From: Oscheius onirici | Taxonomy: Eukaryota; Nematoda; Chromadorea; Rhabditida; Rhabditidae | DNA length: 64,000 nucleotides | NCBI GenBank assembly: GCA_932521025.1 | Contig: OW051473.1 | Location: forward strand, 4,402,001 to 4,466,000 | Direction: 5' to 3' | In this document: positions 23,444 to 36,261 of the stretch, one piece after another | Numbering within the stretch: position 1 is the first letter of the stretch | How the letters are laid out: every line of letters begins with the position of its first letter | Program-made: the position numbers and the translations under genes | Notes under the pieces: generated by a model | The model's database searches: none | What the model was told of the DNA's origin: nothing | The model's input: only the letters and a program-made list of their open reading frames with translations

Positions 23444-25483
23444 ATGAAAATACTGGACAAGTATTGGACGAACTACGAGTCGCCAGAGACAATAGATAGA
23501 ACGACAAGACCGCCAGTCCTTAATTTTGCTCTAGTGAAGAGAATAAACGGAAGGAGCGGAAATGATCCAGAACCATTTGAGTGGAAGGGAGAAGTAAGCG
23601 CTGTACAACGACAGTCAATGAATGGAGCATTTAGTATCTTCAAGTAGACAACTCTTTGAAAAACCCGGAAACACTGGAGTGTTCTTTTCAACCAACAAAT
23701 AACGAGGTACTCTTGTTCAAATAGTTCTAAGAAGTATTCTTAGATACACTGCGCTTCCAGTACTCTCGCTGGGATCTATCATAAAAACGCCAATGGTGTT
23801 GATGGCATGGTTAACCGCTGTAAAGTCAACGTTTTTGGTAAGTGCGTTCAGATCTTTCCATGGTTAGTTATTTCTTTTGTGATGACTTCTTACATTTTTA
23901 GTGAAAAAAGGTACCAGTTCGAAGACGGCATCGTGGGCTGTTCACTCGATACCAAGGAAAGCTTTGACATCGGACAACGATTTGGAGTTGCAATAGATAC
24001 TTTGTTTACGTCTCCTGAAGAAGTCACTGAGGTTTAATTTATAGAAACTTTTACATATTCTTGCAGGAGACGAACGCAGAAGTGGACAAACTGGCATATT
24101 TCTGTGTTTTTGAACGAGAACTGGAGGGTTTCAAACTTCACATAAGAAAGGAAGTGGACATTATGTTACGATTGAAAAGTAACTTTAATATTAAGAGAGA
24201 AAATTGCTTATTTTAAGACAGCTACATGCCCATTGAACTAAAGACCAGAACATGGTTGGGAATGAACAAAAAGGCATTCTTCTACCAGCTGATACCTTCC
24301 CTTTTCACTCGCTGCTTTTTGATTGACTGTTTCACAGTAATTATAGCAGTTCGAGAAGAGAAAAACGCTTCGTCAATTTTCAAGGTGATTTTTGAAAATT
24401 CTTTTAATCCAAAAAACTGCAGGTATTATTCTTCGAAGATATTCGCGACATTGCTTTCAACCAATATGCGAGCAGACGGAACTATTTTCGATTTTTGTTC
24501 CGGATGCTTTCAAAGCATCGGCAGGCAGTAACTGAAATTGAATATACAAGAACATCCATCCAGTTTAACTGTGAAGAAACGTCGTTAACAGAGAATCTCG
24601 ATGAAAAACAACATCCACCAAGTCCGTACTTCCCCTTGCGTATGTATTTTGCGTTTTTATAGTACGATATTTCAGAAGGCGATAGACCAGACTTGGTGAT
24701 ATGCTCTGATCCGGAGTTTGACGAAATGGAACCAACTCTGTCCGACTTATGCACATCACGAAAATGGGCCACGGAGGAGAGATGGAGCTTGTACAAAGCA
24801 GCATCTGTTATCTACATCCTAGCCTGGCGATTTGAGTCGTTGTTGGATCTTTTGTTGCGGCATACTGAGCCGAACGATCTTTTTACCAATAAAATCACAA
24901 TCTTCGTGCCAAATGCTGAGGAGACCCCATTGGAAGACGAAATAGCTTTTGCTTGCCATGTGCATTTAGGAAGTAAGCGACTGGCATTTTCTTTAATACT
25001 CCATCTTTTTTAGATAACGTGAAAATAATAGTTGAACTTTTTGACGATATTGAAGATCTGGAAAAAAGTCTTGAGGAATACGATCTCTATGGTTAGTCGT
25101 CTACAATCATGAAATCGACTTTCTTTTCAGAAAACTGTTCGCATGCGTTGGTCCTTCTAGGAAGTGGACAGCCTCTCCCTATTTCGTTCGCGATACGAAA
25201 TACTGACATTTTTCACATCTGCAACTTTCCCAGAAAGGAAATCATGGACATGGTCACGTTGCCAGAGAAAATAGCCGTTTTTGGAACTTGTCAGCAATGC
25301 GTCGAAGCTAACGAAAAACTGTCGAAAATGGCCATGTTTGAAGGATACGAAGACTACACCTACTTTTTTGCCATGGACACTAACATCGTTTTAAACATGA
25401 ACTTCAAAAACTTACTGTTTGTAACTGAACAGACGGAAATACTCGATCTCCTCAAAATGTACGGCCTTCCCTATGTTGTATAA
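23444..25483 (+). CDS. Unrecognised multi-exon protein
   Basis: Product not recognised. Exons read in frame as 23444-23590, ~23632-23707, ~23746-23840, ~23900-24031, ~24064-24180, ~24222-24384, ~24424-24641, ~24676-24972, ~25014-25093 and ~25131-25483. Coding character is clear from consistent phases and protein-like composition, for example DKYWTNYESPETIDRTTRPP, FGVAIDTLFTSPEEVTE, LVICSDPEFDEMEPTLSDLC and GYEDYTYFFAMDTNIVLNM. No signal peptide or membrane helix is seen; the protein is soluble, about 560 residues, rich in acidic and aromatic residues. The junction around 23840-23900 does not keep frame with a normal GT-AG intron, so there is either an unusual splice or a small error there. 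It lies 185 bp after the TPR gene and 550 bp before PERK on the same strand. Confidence 0.6.
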
Positions 25484-26034
25484 TAGTACACAATTCTTTT
25501 TGATCTCAGTGCCTTTCTTGTAAAACTTGTATACCGGAAGTTTGGGTAATAAATGATCAGCGCAAACGTGGTTAGGGATTTTTTCCACTAAACAAACAGA
25601 ACGTCCCAGCAACGTCTGGCTGGAATAAATAGTCGCTTCTATTTCTACTGGTCCCATTTAAACGAGCCTTTCAATCGATATCCTTCCCTTACTTTTTGAA
25701 GAAAAGCGATAAACACATGGCCTGCTCCAAATCACCTCCTGGTCAGCTGTTTTCGTTTTTGTCTCACATCAGAAGAAAGTTTTATAAAAAGTTAAAAAAT
25801 TTAATTGAATCAAATAATATTTTCTCATGTGTGGGAATAGAAAGATTCAAATTTTTCTAGAATCGTCGCGATCTTGTTGCGACACGTGTGTTTTAACGGC
25901 TGTCGGCCAAACATGTGACGGTTTTGGTACTGGAGATCAATAATGCCGCATCCATTCATTTTTTACCCTTTTCTTTTATTTTCTTATTAATTTTCAACAA
26001 TATTTAGAGTAGTTTCACAGTAAATGGCTCGTCA
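25484..26034. other. Spacer between unknown gene and PERK
   Basis: Contains an AATAAA near 25545 that probably ends the upstream transcript. The rest is AT-rich with no exon. CACAG near 26016-26020, just upstream of the PERK ATG, could be a splice or trans-splice acceptor. Confidence 0.4.
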
Positions 26035-29000
26035 ATGTTCATCCTCAGTTCATCCTTAGTTGTACTAGGAGTTTTATTAGCAAAAGTGAGTTATTTCTAT
26101 TTTTTCCATAAAAAATCGTCAATTTAGGGAGCAAAAGCTCGCACAGAAGATGGTTACATAGCTGATGAATACCAAGATTCAGAATGGGTAGGTTCTTTTT
26201 GATAGAGTTACTTATTTCTTCAGCTTGCGCCTGCGCACGAGAATATCCAGACGGTCACTCCGCCATGTTGTCAAAAGCCAAACATAGAAGACGTCAATCA
26301 TGTTCTGGTGAGTAGCTTTATGAAAATTATAAGGATAGGACTCAGGTTTCCACAATGAACGGCAGGCTCATTGCTCTCGACGGTTCCAACAATGGAAATG
26401 TTCTTTGGGAGCTTGACCTGGAAGGAGTTCCGCTTCTTTCTGGCACCCTCAGTGGAATGCCGGTAAGGCGTATTTGATATATTTTCTACTTTGATTGCTA
26501 CAGCCAATGGAAGCAAACGGCAAGTGGTATCACTTGGTTCCTTCGCTCGATGGATCTCTCTATATGTATTCAAGAAACGACCGTCTATTGGAACCTATAC
26601 CTCTAAACACCGAGATTCTTCTCCAGGTTCGGGAATTACATGTTTTCATTCCTGCTTACATGTTTATAGTCGAGCGTCCGCATTGCTCAAGATGCTGTTG
26701 CCGGCGGAAAAATCGTCACAACAACAGGGGTAGACCCACTATCCGGAGAGGTGAACTTTCTTTGTTTTTATATACGCTCTTGTCTAGATCCGCTATCATT
26801 GCACAGCTGCCAATTGTAACAATGGCGTAAACGAAGATGTGCAATCCACTCTCGTCTTCAGAAGAAGCACGAATTCAGTAAGAGCCGTGAATGCTTTGAC
26901 CGGAATTGAACGTTGGAATTTGTCGGTTGCCGAGTACGACGCCTCACTAGTCAAGAAATCGAGTACTTTATCTAACAATCGTTTAAAGTAAGCTTATCTT
27001 TGTTATTTTCTAACCGTGCTTCAGTGGCCTCCGCATTCTGGTGCAACCTCCGGACGGAGTGGTCACCGCCTACGACGGTTGTGGAAACATGGTTTGGAGT
27101 CAAAATGTAGGAAGCCACATTGTCAAATCGTGGAAAATTGAAGCTGGAGAACTTGAAGAGGTGAGATATTTTAGTTTATTTATATTTTTGCTTTTGCAGA
27201 TTTCTCTTTTTGATGCTTACAACATTCACACTCTGGCAGTTGCTGACGAGTTTAATCAACCCGACAGCAGAATTGCAGAAACTTTGTTCTACCTAGGTGA
27301 GAATACCTTATTTCCATTGCGAAATGCCAATATAGGAATGTCAAACAACGATCCGTTCATTATTCATTCGGGATCAGTAAAGATTGAGCTTCAAAGAATG
27401 GCACGAAATGCTCTAGAAATGGGCGAATCCATTATTCATCAGCCCGGATCGCAGTTAGTTCCTGCAGATAAAAAAGCTTACTTCATTCAAGGAAAGACTA
27501 TTGGTTAGTGACTTTGCTCTATTTGTTTTATTTTGCATCCATAGATGAACTCCTCCGTTTTTCATTTGGAAAAACGTACACGGCTCAGCAGAGCACAAAC
27601 GCAGGATTAATAGATGCCTATTCAAGTGAACTAACTGTTGTCAATCCAAACCGAGCTGACGGCCATGTGGGGTCGTGTCCTAATGGTGATGGTGTCAGTT
27701 TGATCAAGGAAGATGATATGCGAAGTGCTACGTTTGATCATGCTTCGGGAGACAAAGGCTGGTATGTTTTGAAGCCGGGAAGCAGTAAAGTGGCTAAAAG
27801 TCCATTTCTTCTGAACAAGGCCAAGCAGTGTGCAGCCAAGTTTTCGCAGCATGTGGATTCTTGGTGGTATGTCTAAAGCTAATTCGGTGAAAATGCGAAA
27901 TTTAGGTCGTTCTCAATTGGAATGATGGCAGGACTATCCACAGGTGTTGTAACTCTCGGAACTGTTCTTGCATACTTCTGCTATAGGAGAATGCAACGCA
28001 AACTTCTTCGTCTCAATTCTCTTCCCAGAAAGGTACAATTTTTCAATTTCACTGTTTTATGATTTGGTTCAGATCAGAGAGATCCGAGAAACCAGCAGTG
28101 GTCCTTCTCTAAATGGTGAACCAAGTTCGATTCCGCCAACACCTTCTGAACCGACTCCACCAGTACACATCACAAGGGAACGCCGAACCACTTCTGGAAA
28201 CAGTAACTCGCAGTCAGAAAGTTTCACTAGCAAGTGAGATTTGTGCTTATTTCGTCTGAAGAATATTTTCAGATTTTTCCACGACTTTGAACCTGTAAAG
28301 CTACTGGGTCACGGAGGATTTGGATATGTCTTCAAGGCAAAGCACCGCCTGGATGAAGGACACTATGCTGTAAAACGAATTGCTGTTGCTGATAACGACA
28401 TAGCCATTCAAAAAGTTTTGAGAGAAGTGAGAGCAATGGCGAAACTGGATCATCGCGGTATCATACGCTATTATCACACTTGGATTGAAAGACCTCCGCC
28501 AGGATGGCAGGTTAGTACTTTATACTTTAGTACTATATAAACCTCTAAATTTAGGAAGAGAATGATAGAGATACTCTTGCCGACCTAAAAATTCGAAGGA
28601 AAACATTCGACGAGGAGGCCATCGAGAAACAGAGAATTGCAGAAGAGTCAACCCAAGAGACCTCTGCAGCTCCGTCTGTTAGACAAGACAGGTAAACAGA
28701 AGAAGTTGTTGCATTGCAATTATATGTTAAGTATCGAAGTGCCTGCCATGCCAGAAGACAGTAACGACGGATCTTGGCTCGATTCGCAACCTGGCAATCA
28801 AGCAGATTCTTTTTCCTCTTCAGGAAGTGATGCCTCAGAGTCTGAGACGGAAGATAGCGTTTCTGAGCCTCATCAACGAAAAACAGGTAAATAGAAATTC
28901 ATTCAGGCTTAATCGATTTTCAAGGTAAATTAGCATCACGAAGTTCTGTCGAGGCTTCGGATGGAATTATTTTTGGACACAGTCAATCACTCAGCAGGTC

Positions 29001-29956
29001 CAAAAGTTCTAAATCATCAGAAGATTTGTGGAAACAGTCACAAAAACAGCAGGTGAAATTTTTTTCTGTTAATTAACAGTTTATTTTCTTCAGGTGGTCC
29101 TGGTGACATCTGTAGATGAGGAACTTCTTCCCTGTAGAAATACAGAGAGTTTTGTATATTTGTACATACAAATGCAGTTGTGTCAAGAGAAGACGCTTCA
29201 TTCGTGGCTTAAACGTCATAAACAACAGGAGCATCGATCTATTCCTGTCATGAAGACTTGGCTGGTTCAGCTCTGCTCAGCCGTAAACTACATCCATTCC
29301 CAGGGAATGATTCATCGTGATCTAAAGGTAGGCATTAATTTTTCCGTTTAAGTAGATTTTCAGCCGCAAAACATCTTCTTCTTTGACGATAACCATCAGC
29401 ATCTAAAAGTCGGGGACCTGGGTCTTATAACCAAGGGATCTTCTCCAGAAGAGCAAGGCGAGGAATTATCTACCAACGATTCTCATTTTTCCCATACCGA
29501 TAATGTTGGAACGCGAGGATACATGAGCCCTGAACAAGTTTGACCTGTTCTCTATTTCTCTTAGATTCTTCTTCAGATTGCAAATCAGGCGTACACACTT
29601 AAAATAGACGTTTTCTCGTTGGGACTCATCTTCTGCGAATTGATTGTTCCATTCCAAACTTTCATGGAGAGAAGTAGAACATTGGGATCTCTTCAACGAG
29701 GAGAGGTTCCGGATATTTTAAAGAATTGTAATAAAGATGAAGTGAGTGAATTTTACCATTTTCACTCATCTGATTTTAGAGGAAAATGGTTCTTTGGATG
29801 ACAAAGATGAACCCCGCTGAGCGTCCAACAACTGACGATATCCTTTTGTCTGATTACTTGGCCGATGTAGACGAAGATTTTGGTGCCGGATCTCGAAGAC
29901 GCTACCGTAGTGAGCGTAACAGCTCTTTCGATAGGAAAACTTCAGCTCATTTTTAA
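26035..29956 (+). CDS. pek-1: PERK/PEK-type eIF2-alpha kinase (ER stress sensor)
   Basis: Type I ER membrane kinase that phosphorylates eIF2-alpha in the unfolded-protein response. Starts MFILSSSLVVLGVLLAK, a signal peptide. The luminal domain follows in many exons, with beta-propeller-type phrases such as MNGRLIALDGSNNGNVLWEL and VNALTGIERWNLSV. A transmembrane helix, MMAGLSTGVVTLGTVLAYFC, lies near 27920-27985, followed by basic residues. The cytosolic kinase begins at about 28290: glycine loop LGHGGFGYVFKAK, beta-3 lysine in YAVKRIAV, then a Ser/Glu-rich insert of the kind that splits eIF2 kinases, LYIQMQLCQEKTLHSWL, the catalytic loop MIHRDLKPQNIFFF, GDLGLITK in place of the usual DFG, and the activation end NVGTRGYMSPEQ. 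It ends about 30 residues after the kinase domain, TAA 29954-29956. AATAAA near 30034. Domain order and the insert separate it from PKR, GCN2 and HRI. Confidence 0.92.
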
Positions 29957-31507
29957 TTTATTTCTAGATTCATCTGAGTGTAACCATTGATTGTATGATG
30001 TACTTGTGCAAAGACGAGTCAGTAATTACGAGTCAATAAATTTCTTGAAATATACCTTCGAATGCGGAGAACATAATATTGACTTAAAACAATCTGGAAT
30101 ACATCTGCTCGCATTGCTTTACGGCCTGTGATCGGCTTTTCTAAAAGATAATTGGCTATCCGTCGGTCAGGATTAAGGCTACAGTCACCACTGCTACAAT
30201 CTCAACATGTTTTGCAACTATTGTTCTCTCGAAAATATTTAAGAAAAACTGGACAAACATATGGAGCAGCAGTAAACGTGCCGACAAGAGCCGGATGTGC
30301 AGTGTCAAACAGTGTTCTACCCGCGCAAATGATCGGTGATAGGGTGAGCAGGTTCAATAGCCGTGGTCGGCTCTCCTTGTCAAACAGTCTCACAAGTTGT
30401 TCTTGTGCGCCGCAGTCTCTATTAATCTGCTCGACAGCGGATTACCACCCTCATGACTAATCAGTTCAAATCAATCGAGCCAAATATCTTTAAATTTGAT
30501 TCTTCCTGCGGATCTTCCGCTAATAACAGATCAAGTGACTTTTATTTTGGCCGTCAGTAGCGATGACACTTTTCTTATCTCTATGATTTGCTTTTAGTAG
30601 GTTGTTTTGATCAGTCGGTGAGCAGCTAATTTCACAAGTTTTACTAGTTTATCATGGCGGTTTATGAGCTGCACGACCTTGAAAGTAAACACTGATAGGG
30701 AACGAGCCGGCGGAAACCGATCCCTTTCCCCAGTTTCGTCTTTTTTTCCAGTGCCCACCTGTTCTTGTCTAACGTAGAATCTAATATGATTTGACTTTAG
30801 ACCACCACCGTAAATATCGAAAAAACTTGAAGCATTGCGTAAGGGAATTATCTGATTGTAGCCGTCTGGATTGACGGGCGAAAACGCAGCCATTGGCCAT
30901 TTTTCTGCCTCCAACCGTTTTTGTCAGTTGAAGGCTTTTACTCTCGCTTCCAAAGTGGCTTCACGAGGTTAACGTGACGTCAAGTCTTTTCTTCTACAAC
31001 TGGTTAGTTGCGCCAAAGTCATGAATCCCGCAGAGGAATGAACTTTCACACCGTCTTCATTTCCTTTTCGTCGACTTTTACGATCGTTGTCCATTTTAAT
31101 TGAATCAAGGTCATTTTGAGTACAGCAGCTGATTCGTCTGGACATGTCGGCTTTTGTAATACCGTGCAATTGACTCGATGTTGACTTAAGATGAGCAATC
31201 GTCCGAAGACTAGCCAGAGCACGCTTTAGCATCCGACAAAGGTCTTCCGTTCTAATCATGAATGTACAGCATTTTTATATTGTTCACTTTTCAATTCTAT
31301 CTGCATTGTTTGCCTTAAAGTTTCTGATAGCAAAACATAATGGAGAAGACTTCCTTCTTTGTATTTCGTTCTGCCGTACACTCTTTGAACTGTCCATATA
31401 GTCACATTGCCTTTGGACTGCCTAGTTTCACGTGATAATACTTCAGATCTTAAGAATCTCTCCCTCTCGAATACACTGAACATGATTTTTCAGAAAACAA
31501 CAGGAAA
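29957..31507. other. No gene recognised between PERK and anillin-like gene
   Basis: Apart from the PERK 3' end, neither strand shows an exon chain. Frames such as minus 30969-31259 and 31256-31483 look like chance. Pattern of composition is ordinary intergenic DNA. Confidence 0.4.
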
Positions 31508-34500
31508 ATGACCAGCAACAGCGGCAACCAGGTGAGATTATTTTCATCATTGTCCGTTTTCAATGCCCTCAAGGTTAGGGTGTGTCTGAGACTGTATCGA
31601 CTTCCAGAAGTTAATGGGAATTATATTTCAATGACTGTGTGACCGATAGTTCCAGTTGGCGTATGTAAATCTGGGTTATTTTATCACTACGTTTTGTGGT
31701 GGATCTACTCTCGAGAACGACAACAATGCGCATAATTGTTGAGAGTCAGAGACCGGTGGCATTAGTTCCCAACCAAACTTTGCCCTAAAGAGAAAACAAA
31801 TTGTATGGGGATAGATTGCATATCCCGCCATCCTTTATCTATTCAGCACCAAAAAGTTGAATGGACTTGGCCGTGCTAATTCTATGAACCTGTGCCAGAT
31901 TTGTTCCCCCCTATCCGGAACGAGTCGAAGCGTCATTTTTGCACAAGAAAGTATTGTGCGTGGCGAAATCCGGGCAGTTCGGGCATAGTGGGATCCTGTC
32001 GCCTCAAAGCTTTACAATCGCTCGAAAACCACAAACTGCTGTTCTTTTCAATACCAGCTGCCTGTCATCCGAAGAAGGATGCTGTTCAAATCCAAGGTTT
32101 GTCTGAAGGGATTGCAACTTTTTCCCGTAAACATTCGATAAGAAAAATATGCTTCCATTTTTGGAACAGCGGAACATTTTGAAGTGGTGAATCAGAAGCG
32201 ACTTCTTATCTTGTTGAAGACAAGTCTGGCGAGGGTAAAAAGTTTTTTCTTGTCAAAATCAATCGCGTCCTTTAGTTGTTTGAAAGTCGGCGGAACGCGA
32301 GTTCCATCACGTTCTGTTTTCCCGATGAATATCTTCATTTTTTTTGAGTTATTGCAGTCGCGATAACCTGTGCCGACTGCTTCCTATAAACATCATCTCT
32401 AGAGTGTTTGTTACTTCAAAATGCAAAAAAAGAGTCTCCTGCCAGATCCTCTTCTCGCTGTTTGTCTTGATAGGTTGATCACTGATTGTACAGCCCATTA
32501 GATGAACACCGAGAAGTTCTCACGCTTCGTTTGCATCGGCGCATAACCTCTTGGGGCGCCTAGTCAATCTATTCTTTATACCTGACCAGGTCAAGCTATC
32601 CCTGCTAAGCTAACGGACCAAAAGTCTTTTACAGCTGCTCGTAAACTTCTTTGCTGTTTAAAGCGCAAAATCCGTACCCAGTACCATATAAGCCTGCACG
32701 CCTCTTCTCTTTCAGTCCGTAACCCTAGTTTTCCTTTCACACGATTGGAACTATTGCAAAAACACAAATACACACCTGAAAGCAGGCCATTGACACGTTT
32801 AGTTTCACGCTGGCTCACATATGTTGAAGTACCGGGAGCACAGCCGGATGGCGGTTTTTGCGCAGGCGCATAATCTGTTTGTCCCTCACATTTCACGCTG
32901 CCCTTCACTTTTCGCTCGAACGTCTTTCTTTTGACCTTTAACTTGTATTCTCTTCTACTAGCAACCCTTCAGTATGTACCAAGTGACCGTTGATGATAAC
33001 ATTCACGCGCGAGTCAAACCTACTAATCCTTCACGCGTCCTCTGGCAAAAACTTGCCACGTTATGAGATATAACTTTCTCCGGCATGAAAGATGGACTCA
33101 ACAAAGCAGACAAGCTGCGCGACGAAGCTTTCCCACCCTTTCGCTGTAAACAAGAAAGCTTCGGTTGAACTAACACTTGCCAACCGTTCGCCGCACGCCA
33201 CAATTTATGTCTCAACCAGATTCGGTAGGGGAATTTAACAATCACAAGGAAACAATGTTTTGTCCTCCCTAATTCACACATGTTTCACATTGGTTTTTTC
33301 AGCAATCTCGACGAGCCACATCAGCCCAGCAGGCCCTGGCTGAGGACAAGGCAGAAATTGTCAGAAGGTTTCACTCCAAGGCGATGCCCGTCATTGACGA
33401 AAATGATGCAGGGTATGCTTATCTTAATATTCGAATTGTAAAATTTCTAAGGCTACAAAAAACGGGTCCTTTCTTGTCAATTAGAAATGACCGTCTAAAA
33501 ATTTGAAAATTATATGTGAGTATTGTTCTTGCTTTTTCTCCAATGCTTTTGAAACTATTGAACACATCGGAAAAAGGGGGGAAAATACAAAAAAGTTGAA
33601 AATTGGGTAGCAAACATTTCAAACTTTTGTCAAAACACGCTGTAAACTAATCTACACTCCATTCCCACACTCGCTCAATTGCATTGTCTTCGAGCGGAAC
33701 TGATCCAATTGGCAACACTAGCAGGAATAAGCAAAAACTCTTCGGCGTGCTCTTGAAAAACGCGCATCTGTTCTTTCTTGCGCTGCCGAACTCCATCTGT
33801 GTCCCATATTGCTCTGCTATTCTTGCGACCCACGCGTGTATTCTCAAGAATTTTCCACTTTTCACTACCAAACAAGCCTATCGACGATACTATGTTATCT
33901 TTTGATTCAACATACTAGTCGCCATTGGTAGTCAAATCCCATTCTGCACATAATCAAGTACCGGGGCCCATGAACACGCTCAGTTCCCATACTAGTCGTT
34001 CTACCGATGACTGACATGCTGAAACACAGGTGACACACTTTTCCGGGAATATTTCGTCTTATTACTCGAACTTCCAACTATTTTCAGGTATCCCAGACAA
34101 AGCCGAGCCAATATCGGCATTTCCCAACTAAGTATTCCTCTTGTTTGGAATAGTGACCTTCATTTCAAGTCTAAAGGAGGTTGTTATTTTCTTTTTGTTT
34201 GCTCATATCATCAGCATTTAGATAGCAGAACCTACTCCATGTTTGCTGTTCTGCAAACAAAAACAAAGGTTGTTGATTCGAGAATGATTACCAATATCGA
34301 CAGAACGGTCACAGATGTTGTCTTTCCCGAATCCTACGTTTTGTGAGTTCTTCTGATTGTCTAACTAAGGACACTTTAGTGAGAGTGAGCCGGATGATTT
34401 CTGTATTGAAGTCAGTCTTTTCGCTGCCCGAACCGATCAAGGCTTAGTCGACAGCGGTGGAAGTTTACGATCAAAAATAACTCGTTCCCTTGGAAGAAAG

Positions 34501-35920
34501 TTTGGAACCAATGTGGTATGCAGTGGAACGCTCTTCATTATTTTTCCGTTTTTGCAGAAATCGCAGTTGGCGACGCTTGAATCAAACAAAATGAGAGGAG
34601 ACTCTGTCCTCGGCGGGACCCATTTCAACCTATTAGCCAGAGCTTACCTAGTGTTAACTGATGCTGGTGAGGACTGTAAAATCCATGATCTCAAAATGTC
34701 TGCCTTCGGTAAGTTTGATGCTTATTGAATCGCAGTTATTATTTTCAGCTGATCTTAGCGGACCACCGCTTTATGGTCATATCATGTGTCGCATGGCAGT
34801 TCAACCGCTTTCTTTGCTACATTCATTAGCTGAAGGAATGCTGACGCTCAAACCACTCGGCGAGAATACATCGTTGAAGAATGTCAGATCCCGACTACAA
34901 GCAGGAAATCTGACTTGTTACATGAATGGTGATGTACATCAGTGCCCGTCACGAGAAGAAGTTTTAATGCAAATTCCAATCACATCTGTAAGTTCCATGA
35001 CCTTTTACCCAGTCTTTCGGCTGCTTCTAGGGTTCCAAGATTGTATCGACAGCCTACCCCTATACTTTTCTGTTAGCCACAGAGGGCACCAACGATGCTG
35101 AAGGCAGTGAGCTTTTCGTCACAGCTGATAGTGAAAAGTCGAAAGACGCATGGAAGAGGGCGTTGGAAACACAGATCACGGACTGCGGTTTAAGCTGCTG
35201 ATCGGCACGTGACAACTCTAATATTTTCAGAAATTTGGGGAGATTTTGCCTACAGACCTACAAAGCTGACACATGAGAAAAGAAAGGACCCGGTAAAAGA
35301 GACGTTAAGCAGAGCTTCGGGTAACACACTCTATGACAAGATTAGAATCACAGGTAAGCAAAAAGTAATCCTGTCTAAGAAAAGGTTGCAGGTACCATTT
35401 CAAAGAGCACAGCGCCTAGTCTTTTACCGACGTTCTCCTATAGCCCAAGAGATTTATCGCCGCTGCGAACGGACGTCTCAAAAACTGCTCCGAGTAGACG
35501 AAACAAACAAAGAACAAATGTGCTGGATATTTTCCCGGTGAGGATCACATAGACCAACAACTGTCCTACTTTTCAGAGTCCAGCTCCGTCTGACTCACCG
35601 AACAACTCAATTCAGGAGAATGATTCCTGGGGTTACACCAAAGGTATCTCATAAAATGGTCCAATTACATTTTTTTCAGAATCATCAGCTGTCTACACTC
35701 CAATGTCGACCAGGATGAGAGATCCCATGGCAATGGACTACTCCTCGTTGAGTAGATACGACACATATTCCAATAGTGGCAGTCCGGTAATGAGCAAAAC
35801 ATAACGATAATAATTGAACGTTTTTAGTATCTTAGCGGCAAGAAGAGCTGGTCACGATCCATTGGAGAGTTTATTGGAAAGAAAATAAACACGCCCAGTG
35901 TTCAAGTGACAAGATTGTGA
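31508..35920 (+). CDS. Anillin/rhotekin-like PH-domain protein
   Basis: The first coding exon is tiny (MTSNSGNQ, 31508-31531) and is followed by a 1.77 kb intron. Exons then join in frame: ~33302-33413, ~34089-34177, ~34216-34342, ~34379-34516, ~34558-34709, ~34750-34988, ~35032-35189, ~35230-35352, ~35391-35537, ~35576-35643, ~35681-35787 and ~35828-35920. The segment from SRTYSMFAVLQTKTKVVDSR through NIDRTVTDVVFPE resembles the anillin homology domain (C2-like, contacts Rho), and GPPLYGHIMCRMAVQP opens a PH domain with a core near GMLTLKPLGE and a last helix SKDAWKRALETQI. After it comes a Ser/Pro/Lys-rich tail. There is no sign of the myosin/actin-binding N-terminal half of true anillin, so it matches the shorter ANI-2/ANI-3 or rhotekin forms. 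Expected role: membrane-linked scaffold at the cleavage furrow or germline ring. AATAAA near 35959. Confidence 0.8.
31532..33301 (+). other. 1.77 kb first intron of anillin-like gene
   Basis: Stretch between the short first coding exon and exon 2. Nothing coding or repetitive is recognised. It is more than thirty times longer than most introns of this gene, so regulatory sites or an alternative first exon could lie here. Confidence 0.55.
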
Positions 35921-36261
35921 TCGCGAATATACAACCATCTCCACCGTCATAATATCAAAATAAATGTACATACCTCTGCTCGAAACTGGTTAACAGTTCA
36001 GCATCGGAAGGGACAGCTTTCTCTGTCTTTCCTTATCTTTCATTGTCGAAATTTCCTAGATTTTTCCCTTTACATTGTTCTACAATTAAGAGTTTGAATA
36101 ACTGTCCGTGACAAATCGATAAGAATCTGACCTAGTCAGTGACCGATCACCTCATTTTCTACGAAATAACTCGTTATGTCATAGCCTTGCTATCTCGTCT
36201 AATCCGTCAGATTATTCACATTTTTGATAAGACTATTGTTGCAATCCGAAGGTGAACCACC
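35921..36261. other. Spacer anillin-like to DNase II
   Basis: Includes the 3' UTR and AATAAA (about 35959) of the anillin-like gene. No TATA box close to the DNase II start is obvious. Confidence 0.4.
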
